Below, piece by piece: positions 13,201 through 22,714 of a stretch of 64,000 nt of DNA. The stretch comes from Chlorophyllum brunneum (lineage: Eukaryota > Basidiomycota > Agaricomycetes > Agaricales > Agaricaceae), in NCBI GenBank assembly GCA_963576785.1, contig OY756144.1, positions 1,736,001-1,800,000 on the forward strand. The letters are read 5' to 3'. Numbering within the stretch: position 1 is the first letter of the stretch; each line of letters opens with the position of its first letter. A program made the position numbers and the translations under genes. The notes beneath the pieces were generated by a model, which was not told the DNA's origin, ran no database searches, and saw nothing but the letters and a program-made list of their open reading frames with translations.

Positions 13201-13419
13201 ACGGTGATTGAAGCTGTGAGCTTGACTGTCATGCGATTGTGCATCAATGTGGGTGTGACCGCTCGTATCGCCAGCGGAAAGGCGTTCTGAATGGACTAGA
13301 CCGTCGTTGGTCAGAGGTGTTCCGTTCTGCTCAGTAGTTTCGGCAGCGCCTGGACTCGGAGTATTAGTGTGATGTGTAGCCGCATTGTGAACTACTGTCG
13401 CCAGAGACATGGCCAACAA
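7261..13419 (-). CDS. PLD1: Phospholipase D with PX and PH domains (PLD1/Spo14 type)
   Basis: The enzyme hydrolyses phosphatidylcholine to phosphatidic acid and choline in signalling and vesicle traffic. Order: a disordered Ser/His-rich N-terminus (~290 aa), a PX domain (about 12470-12180, [20 protein letters not shown]), a PH-like region (about 12010-11060), the segment [14 protein letters not shown] before the catalytic core, HKD motif 1 near 10385-10410 (HEKICVID, then [11 protein letters not shown]) and HKD motif 2 near 8945-8990 ([20 protein letters not shown]). The C-terminus ends in PLPIYD after a 37-nt terminal exon (7261-7297) behind a 42-nt intron (7298-7339). Many short introns divide the gene. 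An intron ending CCAG just before RDYF keeps the frame. Both active-site motifs are intact. Start ATG 13419; only 112 bp separate it from the upstream stop. Confidence 0.92.
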
Positions 13420-13502
13420 GGTAGTGCTTATGAAGGAAGGACTACTGGAGGAGAGAGGTCAAAGTAGGGAACAGAGTGGTTGAATGTGATGAGAAGCTTT
13501 CA

Positions 13503-13510
13503 TGACGTCA
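13503..13510. promoter_or_regulatory. CRE-like palindrome TGACGTCA upstream of PLD
   Basis: The perfect octamer TGACGTCA lies in the 112-bp gap between the PLD start and the upstream dehydrogenase stop. This is the classic bZIP (ATF/CREB) site. Its position, ~85 bp before the PLD ATG, makes a role in PLD transcription plausible, but one octamer in 64 kb could arise by chance. Confidence 0.35.
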
Positions 13511-13531
13511 CAAAATTACAGCCAATTCACG

Positions 13532-15199
13532 TTAGTCCGCATTCTTCATGTCCAGTACTCGGGACGCAGCACTTTGGCCCGCCCGACGGCCAAACACAGC
13601 TCCGGCAGTCAACCCACTTCCCCCTGGATAGTTCGTGTAGAATAACCCTCCAACCATCTCTCCCGTGCAGTACAATCCTTCTATTTCACCTCCGTCTTCG
13701 CTTATGACCGTCGCCCTGGTAGGATCAATCGCGAGTCCTCCAAATGTGAATGTAACCCCACATGTCACTTTGACAGCCATGAACGGCGGCTCGTCAATGG
13801 TGAGCGCCCAATTCGACTTGGGAATGGGCAAGCCCAACGTTCCCTTGTGGTCTTTGATGGCAGGATCCCAGCCCACGTCAGGTTGCCCCGCACAGCATGC
13901 ATCCACAGCTTTGTTGTAGTCCAGTATCGTCTCCACCACTCGCCTTTCTGCAGAAGGCTCGAGCCCGTGTTTAATCATCTTCCCTGCAAGTTCCGCTAAA
14001 TCTCCGGCAAAGATCTTTTCTACTACCCCATCTCCATACTCTTCTTGCCTCAACTTGTTAATAACCTTCGAGTCCCACACCTGGAATGCAAAGCCCTGGG
14101 GCTGCATCAGAATTGCTCGACCAAACTTGGCGTATGTGTAGTTTCTGAAATCCTCTCCTTCGTCTACGAAGCGCTCCCCTCGAGAATTCACCATAATGCC
14201 TAGAGGGTATCCTGATTTCGTGAATTGGTTCGTGAGCTCGCGCTGCCCTTGTTCGGCGGAAGTATTGGCGTCCCAACAAGTGCTGTGACAACCAGCCCAG
14301 TCCCCCACCACCTTGGCGCCGACGCCGCTTGCAATTTCAAAACCGTCGCCTGTGTTATACGGGGTTCCCCGTACCTAGAACAATGCTCATCGACAAGAAC
14401 GGTCTTGAGCCTTGGGAACCCGACGTACCTTGGCTATTCCCCACCCCTTTCCAAGGAACTTTTCTCTCAACTCGCGATTTGCTTCAAAACCTCCAGCAGC
14501 GAGAATAACACAGAGGCTGGTAAGCGTGATTTCGAGAGACTGGCCATCATCACCAAGCTTTTGTACCTTGAGACCTTCCACTTTACCCCTCCGCATAATC
14601 AAGCCGATGGCTTTCGTGCTGAACACCTTCTGCACACCAATTTTGTCTAATGCCTCAGAGTGAGCTCGAATCAGCCCCTTCCCTCCATCTCTCACGCTCA
14701 AAGCCATCCCTCCCCAAAAAACCTGACGGCCACCGACTTCATATGCCTGGCGGTTGAATGACATTACGAAGTCTACACCGATGTCGTCCTTGAGCCATTG
14801 GATAGCCTGCCTTGACTCTCGTACGACAGCACCAACAAGGTGTTGATCCGACTGTCCGTTTGAGAGTCTTTGTATATCGGAGGTGAACTGCTCGGCGGTG
14901 TAAGGCTCCAGATCGATTTGAGAAGCCTGAGAGATTGTCACATTCGATACCAAACCCAAGACATCTACCAAACCGCCGTGTACGGTACGATGAGCTCCAG
15001 CAGTGAAGTAGCCATTTCCTCCTGCCCATCCAGGGGGACATTTGTCGATCATCAGGACTAGATATTCGATCTTAATCACGACAGACATGCGAAAGAACTA
15101 GCAAATACCTTTCTTGCAACCCGACTGGACAGCAGAAAAGGCTGCACAGCTCCCTGCATGGCCAGAACCTACCACAATGCAGTCGTACCGTTGGTCCAT
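13532..15199 (-). CDS. FAD-dependent dehydrogenase, TcuA/fumarate-reductase flavoprotein type
   Basis: This is a flavoprotein of the FAD_binding_2 family (fumarate reductase/succinate dehydrogenase flavoprotein superfamily), closest in feel to bacterial tricarballylate dehydrogenase TcuA. The N-terminus carries the dinucleotide-binding motif CIVVGSGHAGSCAAFSA. After an intron follow MIDKCPPGWAGGNGYFTAGA and a FAD-domain strand, then a third exon (about 14311-13532) with GVTFTFGGLAID and a C-terminal FAD-binding segment ending YPGGSGLTAGAVFG. Introns lie at about 15062-15112 and 14310-14390; a GTPYNTGDG motif typical of the family spans the second junction. Start is ATG 15199, directly before the Gly-rich motif. 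No signal peptide is seen. The substrate cannot be told from sequence, and no tricarballylate transporter or TcuB partner lies nearby. Confidence 0.82.
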
Positions 15200-17565
15200 T
15201 GTTAAAACTAATATCGGTGAGAGGCGGATAACCCCCCTCCTCGTTACTCAAAGAGTCCCGTGGCGACTCTGGAAGCTAGTCACCAATTCCCTTGATACCA
15301 GTGGATGGCGAATTTGCCTAAGGGCAAGAGTGTTTACCCACCCCAGTCATGTGTGCAGTGCTCCTTGCTATATCTATGGATAGACCACCACCACGAGAAG
15401 GCAGAAACGTCATGGCTGTGAACCGTCGTAAAGGGCTTATCCCAAGGTACCGACTCGTTAAGTTTGCGGTCTTCAAAGTGTGATTTACATTGGGTGGAGC
15501 GGCTCGAGCCCCTGCTCTTTCTGATATTTAGTCGTAGGTTTTCACCAAATACTCAGGTTCCCTCGTCTCGTGCCAAACCTGGCAGCTCTGTGGGAATGCT
15601 ATTTGCGCCATTCCGTATGAACGGGCGTCACATATACGCACCTCGTTCTCGATCTCGGCGACACGCTATATTCACTTCTGTAGTACACACTAGAAGCAGG
15701 CGAACCTCGCAATTCCTTATCCTGTTTATCCTTTCCACGATGCCTTTCGACCAGTACCTCAGGATAACGTCAGCGCAATTAAGCGTCATTAATTCCACTT
15801 CCTTAATGCCGAGTTCCATGAGGCTCGCATATTGAAGCGGTTCACGAATCAATCACCTGATGCTGTAAAGTAAAAGTACCGTGCTCATTGAGAAATTGAG
15901 GAGTCGCAACTTTGTCAGTCCCATGAGCATTGTTCACACCGCTTGCACAAGGATTGGGCTGCCACATGAGGCTCGCCTTTTACAGCATCGCCAAGGAATT
16001 GAGTGCAAGGCGGTTGAGGCATCGAGACTGTCTTAAACGCGGTCTTACTCCTCAAGAGAAGATCGTAGTAAAACAGCGTCAAGGAAATCTTAAGCGGCCC
16101 GAGTGATTCTATTTCATCGGTGCACCCGAAAATACACCGCCCATCGCAGAGGGGGTCCCTGCATCAAATCTGACATCCCAGCAATTGTCATGGTCGAGAA
16201 AAATAATTTAGGGGCAATCGCAGGTCTTCGGGGGTAGTTGCGCATCTGAAACTGGAACAGCCGAAGTGGTCACTGTGGCACTGTCCATCAAGAAGAGGCC
16301 CCGCGATCAACTATTTACCGGCCCTGCAAAGTGCTGGGTGTAGTGGTACTAGATACACAGTATCTGCTTCATGTCTGAACTTAGTGCGAGCTGCCCGCTA
16401 GCTCCGAAAATAGATGAACTGGAACCACGAGGACGCGGTGGGTGTTCGGGGGTGACTTTCTACACATACCAAGAAAGGCGAAATCTGGGGTCTGGGGTAA
16501 AAGATAAGGGTCCCATTCAGATTAGCATTCTATGAAAGCATGGAAGTACACCAGGTGGAGGAAATCAAATAGGGGATCATCTGCGCGTTCCCGGCTTCCA
16601 GATGGTCGCCTGACTATGTACAACACCATCGAATCGATGCTGGAGCACTGCCTAGTTCTGGCAACAGGTGTTGACGTGCAATCCATTGTAATGTCAATTC
16701 CTCGGAAGCTAACAGTGAAATACCTTCCACGTTCCCAAGTTAACCAGAGTAGAAAATCGGAGCGATGAGGTGACTGAATTCGGCTGTGGGATGAACCAAT
16801 CACCACCTCCATCATTAATCGGGGGAGATCAACTTGCCTTGCGTGCAACAGACCGCTACATTTCCACTAACATCATCCAGAAAAAGCAGGTCCGTTGTGT
16901 ATTCGTTATGATCGGGGTAATCTCCGTGGCCAAATCCCCATAAGTGAAACGGGCCATAGCCATTTCAGTCGGCGTCGGAGCAATCACTCAAGGACCCTTC
17001 AGGATTTGTGCGGGTGTCGAAGTTTTTCGTAACCGGCCGCAACAGTGTCTAGATCTTCCCGGTATCTTTGTGCCTTCAGCGTTTCGTTTTTCCCCCGACC
17101 TCGTGAATAGCTTTGTTACGGAATATGGCTATATCAGGTCCGCCGAGCGGAGCCTCAGCAACTCAACAGCCGCCTGTGGGCCGGTGAAGGTGATGAGCTC
17201 CGCCACGATGATGCACCTGCGTTCACGTGGCGGGTATTTCAGTGTCTACAGTGTCAGAAGGATCCAATTTGAACAGATTTTCACATCGCAGCTCGAGTGG
17301 ACAACTTCGCCGCTTCACAAAGAAGATACAATTTTGGGGTGAGTTTGGAATCTGTAATGATAGAACACCTTGAATTCAATGGGGCTCGACATGGCAATTC
17401 GTATTTACAATGTATTGAATTGCGTACCTACGTCAGCGTTCTGTCAGGAGTGAAATAGCGAGGTTTGTTGATGCGGCTTCTGCCACAAGGATACTAATAT
17501 TCGGAAAAACGGTGAGGTTCAATACCCCAGATATTTTGAGTACTGGCGAATAGCGCAGGCTTCGC
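15200..17565. other. Long intergenic gap without an intact gene
   Basis: This 2.4-kb stretch lies between the FAD dehydrogenase start and the AOS1 stop. It must contain the dehydrogenase promoter. Open frames on both strands are short and interrupted, and none has a recognisable domain. A coding-like fragment at 16815-16964 (minus) is listed separately. I found no tRNA, terminal inverted repeats or long direct repeats by eye. Its gene-poor character is unusual beside the tightly packed flanks. Confidence 0.6.
16815..16964 (-). pseudogene. Coding-like fragment, possible gene remnant
   Basis: Read on the minus strand, 50 codons between a TGA (16965-16967) and a TAA (16815-16817) give a natural-looking composition with no ATG: GYGPFHLWGFGHGDYPDHNE, then a Leu/Asp-rich part and AVCCTQGKLISPD. 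The upstream frame is broken by stops. It could be an exon of an unrecognised gene or the decayed end of one. I do not recognise the family. The evidence is composition only. Confidence 0.2.
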
Positions 17566-18934
17566 TCACGACATATTAAGGCGACATACGGTACCTCCTC
17601 CCGTATATCCATCGAATAAGAAGAAATTGGCGATGGGTGGGTCTCGACCACCTAAAGCTTTAAGAATGTCTTGACCAAGGACACCTCCAATTATTGCGCA
17701 GACTGGATTGAACTCGTGTCGAGCACCGTTAGATAACGATCTGAGGAAAAAGTCCGGAGTCAGTGGAGTGATCTTGGTGAGACTCGAGAAGGACCCTACT
17801 CGATGAGATCTACGGGTACTTCCTGTAAGACTTGCTTGTTAACGTCGGCCGTCGAAATCAAGGAGGTGGCAATGGCTTGGATTTCTGCGGCCGAAGTGGC
17901 ATCCAGTGGTAATTCCTGATGTGAGAATTGGTACTGCCAAAGTCCTGGTAACCAAAGTAAGAGTTTGCAGGCCAATACAAAGAAACATTGTACCTAGGAT
18001 GCCGAAAAACAAAGCAGGGTTGACCTCTTTTGTTTGCCGCTTGGTCATTCCTGTCCATTTGTATTGCAGCGCGTTTGTAAGTGGACAGTAGGTTACCTTG
18101 CTTTTGATGTTTCGAGGAGCCTCCTTGGGCGCAGTCCGGTCCCTAGAGACGCCACGAAGCAGACACATCAGGCGAGTCTTAAACTGTATACCCCAAAGAC
18201 TTACGGCGAGAGATACTCATGCTCTGTCAAGTCACAGAATATGTAGCCAAAAGACCCGTAGGAACCTCCTGCGTAAAAGGATTTGCCGTGACGTCGACAT
18301 ACTTCGTTAATGCGAAGCTATTGGGGAGGTCAGAAGGCGGCGTTCACACAAAAGAAAGCAACAGACTAGGTTCTCCTTATCGTTATCAGTAACACAGACC
18401 AAGTCAACATTTTGAACCAAATTCTCGAAGGCCGTGCCTTCCAGCACAGATGGATCTGTTAATGTCTCCACATTCACGAGGGGGTTTAAGCTTTCAATTC
18501 TCGGTCTGGCGACGTCAAGTCTCTGAAAACAAATATGACCGATATATTACCACTGAATATCCGAGACCGAGTAGGCTGCATAGGAGCCTTACTTTTCGTC
18601 CAACATCCTTATCTCTGAAAAAGAAACCGCACCCGAGATCCTCTTGAATGACATCGTCAGCGTCCACGATAACCAGCTTTCCAATTCCCGCAAGCACCAT
18701 GTTCTTAATGGTTTCAGTGGCGACGCCTCGTAATCTCACAACCAGGATGACGGCATTTCTCATCCTACACATATAGATTAGCCTGTGGAGGTCAAGATAT
18801 TTATGTGGAAAGTACCTTTGCTGGGCCTCTATTCCCCATAACCTCATTTGGCGATCATAGCGCGTTGCTTCCTCCTCTGTTAGAATGTTGTCGGTATGTG
18901 AGAGTTGTGGGGTGTCATCGCTTGAGGTATCCAT
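17566..18934 (-). CDS. AOS1: SUMO-activating enzyme E1 subunit Aos1/SAE1
   Basis: AOS1 is the half of the heterodimeric SUMO E1 that, with Uba2, adenylates SUMO in the nucleus. The N-terminus contains LTEEEATRYDRQMRLWGIEAQQ, diagnostic for the E1/ThiF family (the arginine-containing RYDRQ element). Then comes the nucleotide-binding region LRGVATETIKNMVLAGIGKL with the acidic VIVDADDV, followed by DLGCGFFFRDKDVG. A middle exon (about 18440-18190) contains NVDLVCVTDN. The last exon ends with CAIIGGVLGQDILKALGG and FFLFDGYTGGGTV before the stop at 17566, the usual C-terminus of Aos1. There is no catalytic cysteine domain, as expected for this subunit. At least five short introns are present. The ATG at 18934 gives the expected N-terminus; an upstream in-frame extension to 19060 is unlikely. 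Confidence 0.9.
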
Positions 18935-19334
18935 GTTCGATGGGAAGCTCAAGAATATGTGGGACGAGCAGCTAGCCGCTCGGACGCTTGAGATTGAGCT
19001 TTCTCGGCAATTGCCGAATGCATGCAGACGACGGGGAGGAATATATTTGTCTATGTACATTGGCTATCACCAAGCTTAAGTTACTGTTGGCTACATGTGC
19101 TGAGAGCAATCACGATACAAAATATATAATATACATAACGCTCGTTCATCAAGGGTATATGAGGAAAATCGTTAGTAGCATTATGGAAAGGGAAGACGTC
19201 CAAGACCAGCAAGTTCGCCAAACATACACTCATCCTACCATCGCCATTCCGTCACCACTGGATGTTCCATCTCGATCATCGTCGAGCCTGGGACTCAGTG
19301 TCAGTAAAGGAATAAAGTTCACCGGATAATCTGC
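18935..19334. other. Intergenic, AOS1 promoter
   Basis: These 400 bp lie between the start of AOS1 and the stop of the Zn2Cys6 gene, both on the minus strand. They should carry the AOS1 promoter and the upstream gene's 3' UTR. A short AT-rich tract (around 19120-19140) is present. No open frame here looks coding. Confidence 0.5.
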
Positions 19335-22040
19335 TCACAGGTAATTACGTTCAATTTCGGAAAGTATGCTGAGGAAGTCCCCTGAGGAAGCACATTAAGT
19401 AGTAGCGAGTACGCTTAGAGAGCATTCACTTACAGAGATAGGCATGCGCCCGCGCAGCCGAGGCGGGTGCGGTCTCCGCCTTGCGCACAGCGTCAAGAAG
19501 AGTTGACGCAACGAATCGTACTTTATGAACTAAACTAGGTCCATTGGTGGCGATGGATTGAATGGGGATACTACAGACGAAGTTTGAGCCAGACTAAGTA
19601 ACATGAGTTTGTGAGGGAGTATACCTGTGCAAAATGTTCAGAAGATCACTGGCAACCACTTCACGATCCTCAGCAACTTGCTGTTCGTCGAGGTTGCCTT
19701 GCAGTGACATGAGCAACTCGTCACGATACTGCTCAATGACAAATCGGACCAATTGCTAAACAGTCGATGAATAAGAGGGCAGATAAGTATTGGGATCGAG
19801 CTACCTGTGTTACGTATAAGTTTGCCTGCATTACGAGGAAGGGATTCAGGGCATTCGCTCGGGAGGCATTAGGATTGTCAAAGAAGTCCTTGACTTCGGC
19901 AAAGGTGGCTTGGCGGAAACCAGCGCCTCCATACTCTGGTGGAATATGGGCTTGAGAATGAGCTTGTTTGAGTCGCAGAGGTTCTGGTGCGTGGCTAAGA
20001 GCAGCGAGTATTCTCGAATGCAAGGACTGCACTTCTTCCAGCCTGGCGGTAGCGAACTGGCCCTGGGGAGGGGAACGCTTATCCACCCGAATTCGAACAA
20101 GAATTTCACCGAGTAACGCGAAGATCCTGGATATGTAGTTCAAACCCGAGACAATCGCGGTTTTCCCATGGGGCTGCGGTAGGTAAGCGCTGGGGGTAAT
20201 ACTAAGGAACAAGGGACGCATGCTTAGAGACAAATTCAATCAAATGAAATTAATGAAACCTACTATTCATCATCGAGCTCTTTGGGGAAGTGGACAGTGC
20301 AGTCTTCGTCTCTCAGGCAGATTGGCCGTCCAAGAAGGATTGACATCGACTTGTCGGCTGTCGAAATACTCGGTACAAGGAACAAAATAACGAGGTCGGT
20401 GGCTTACCTCCAAACAGTAACCAGAAGGTGCGCCGGCGAACCTCGCATTCAATAGGATCCAGTCCCTCATAAGAAGCTTCTTCGTGCATGCGTAGCGTAA
20501 CAGCGATGTGGGCCGCTTCACCGAATGCGGCATGCTGGGTGGCGTCATGACCTTCACAAAAATGGTAGATACAATCGCTATTGATTGGGCCGTCAGGAAA
20601 CGTTTTTGGTTGAATTTGACTCGACCCACAAGTAGCGAATTACCACATGCATAGAGGTCGGAGGATCATACGAGGAAACAGAGATATGTCGGCTGGCTTC
20701 ATAGCAAGTCTGGCTCACAAGCCGTTAGGTTTCTGATCATATAAAACAACAGGAACATACTTGAGCCAATTTTCGCACAACAGGTCGTTCCATGGGCAAG
20801 TACGACCGAGGCACTTGTACCAGCGTTGACGCCACAGTAGACATGACAAGCGCAAAAAAAAGAGGGTCGCGCTCTTCCCGTCGTGCATGAAGGTCGGCCA
20901 TAAAAGAAGGCTTGTGAATACATGGAGTCAAGGGGTATACGAAATCGAAAAACAGGGCAATAATCAGGGAGATAGTATCTCTTGGCGCAATTTCTTCCAG
21001 CCGGCGTGGCCTGTAATAATAGGACAAGGGTGGGACAGTGGTGGGTGGTGGGATGGTTGGCGCCTGGTGTTGTTTGTAGGGCCAATTATACAGGGGATAA
21101 GAGTTGTACTGATCAGATGGGGAACTATAGGAGTGAGGCTCTTCCGTTTTAGGCGAAGTGTGCGAATTAAGCAAGGAGTTGCCGTTGGTGGCTGATTCAT
21201 TCGAGCGGAGACCGGGATATGGAGATGAAACTTGATTTTGAGGATAATGGGGGTGGTAGGAGTCCGCAGCGATAGGATACCGGGAGGGGGGCAAAGGGAC
21301 AGATGCTGGTGGGAGGGGATTCAATGATGGTTCGAGGTATCCAGGGGGGCTCTTCGCCCCCAAGGATGGGGAAATGACACTCTTGGGAGGGCTCGCTACA
21401 CTGGACACAGGCGAGGTAGTACTTTCAGGCTCGTTCTGGGTCTCGGGCTGGTTGGCCGCCGCAGCGGCAGCAGCCTCTTGTAGCCGTCGCAGATAGCTTC
21501 CCAAGACGATCACTAACAGGTTGACTCAGGTAAAATTTCGACTCACAGGTTGGGAGGGCCTCGTTTTTTGGGCTGGTAGTCATAAGTGCATGGAATGCCG
21601 AGAGTGATGCAATGCTTGCAAGACTGCTTCGGGTCATCGGGATTCTCCCGTGCACAACGAACCTTACGTGCTCTGCAAGCATCGCAGCCTAGGTGAAAAA
21701 AGTTAGCAGGACGGGGCAGTGGAGGCGACGAGGCGACAAACTTTGTGATTGACGCCTAATGGATAACATAGCAGAAAGTTAGTGAGTGTTGGTAGGAACA
21801 GAAAGAGTCATAAGACGTGGCAATAATGTCAGAAGGCGAGTAAGTGCGGGGCAATGAAAGGGTGGGGAATGCGGGGGTGAAGAGGACAAAGCGTGAAGAA
21901 AGAGACACGGAAAAAGATCGGGCAATTGGCACATACTTTCTCTTGCTCTTGCTGTTTTCGGATTGTGATTCCTTGAGATGCCCATCGTCGGAAGGAGGCG
22001 TGGCTGAGCTATTCTCTTTCTTAGGTCGAGCAGCAGGCAT
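19335..22040 (-). CDS. Zn(II)2Cys6 fungal transcription factor
   Basis: This is a nuclear binuclear-zinc-cluster regulator. A short basic N-terminal exon (from ATG 22040, ending SKSKRK) precedes an exon near 21690-21545 that encodes CDACRARKVRC and CKHCITLGIPCTYD: six cysteines spaced C-x2-C-x6-C-x11-C-x2-C-x6-C. It is followed by KKRGPPN and LYLRRLQEAAAAAAA, the linker and probable dimerisation helix. A Pro/Ser-rich stretch follows. Then comes the fungal-specific regulatory domain (Fungal_trans), recognisable from FDFVYPLTPCIHKPSFMADL (about 20960-20900) to the C-terminal exons near 20100-19335, which end SEIERNYL. The target pathway is unknown. Linker wording resembles carbohydrate-responsive regulators, but I would not assign one. 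Around eight introns are seen. Confidence 0.85.
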
Positions 22041-22714
22041 GATCGTGGGGGAGAGGGATGATTATAGGACGCGACGGGATGCGGGGTAGAAACGACTTGT
22101 GAAGCGTTGTGTCTCGATTTTTGAGGCGATGGAGTGTTTGTTGTCCCCGTGGCCCACTTGTTTACGGCTCGGGCGCTGTGCAAACTCAAAAGGCCTTCTT
22201 CCAATGATTTATATCGAATAGATCAAAAACGGGCATGTACTCAAGAGTACGCAACAGTCGAATCTCTGACGCGTGGATCCCAACATGGATCGATATCACG
22301 AGAACAGCCAAGTTCACACTGCAACCAGGGCTCGGCCAATCTCCGGATCCAGAACTTTGGCGCACTCGACTCTTTCGGATCCTCCTCTTGCCTTTGATCT
22401 CATCAATCGCACCCTTCAATGCCACCCTAAGCGACCCATCGGCATTTTTCTCAAGTCCGGAAGGAACCTCAATTTATCTTTTGCACTTTCCTAAGTTATT
22501 CCACTCGATACGGGGGGTTCCGCGGATCCTTTCCTTCCGCGAACCAACCCCACACCATAAAAAAGACCTCCTCAGATTCATACCACGTGAAACAAAGTTG
22601 AATCCCTCTAATTATAACCCTCGACCGTTGAGGTCGTTCGCCCCAGGTCAGAGTCGGAATGGTATACCTAATGCCCTACGTTTGAACGGTCTACACAACC
22701 CTACATCCACGCCG
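22041..22714. other. Intergenic, Zn2Cys6 gene promoter
   Basis: This 674-bp region lies between the transcription-factor start and the stop of the PPR-like gene. A plus-strand frame at 22235-22735 is open for 166 codons but has no domain, is Arg/Pro/Ser-rich and overlaps the PPR gene's 3' end, so I treat it as chance. A CACGTG hexamer is at 22584-22589. The stretch 21860-22130 flanking the TF start is purine-rich. Confidence 0.45.

Noticed and set aside
13532..15199. A tricarballylate catabolic cluster around the TcuA-like gene
   Set aside because: No transporter or electron-transfer partner is adjacent; neighbours are PLD and AOS1.
16944..17342. 132-codon plus-strand ORF in the gap
   Set aside because: No domain, no plausible neighbouring exons, composition not protein-like; treated as chance.
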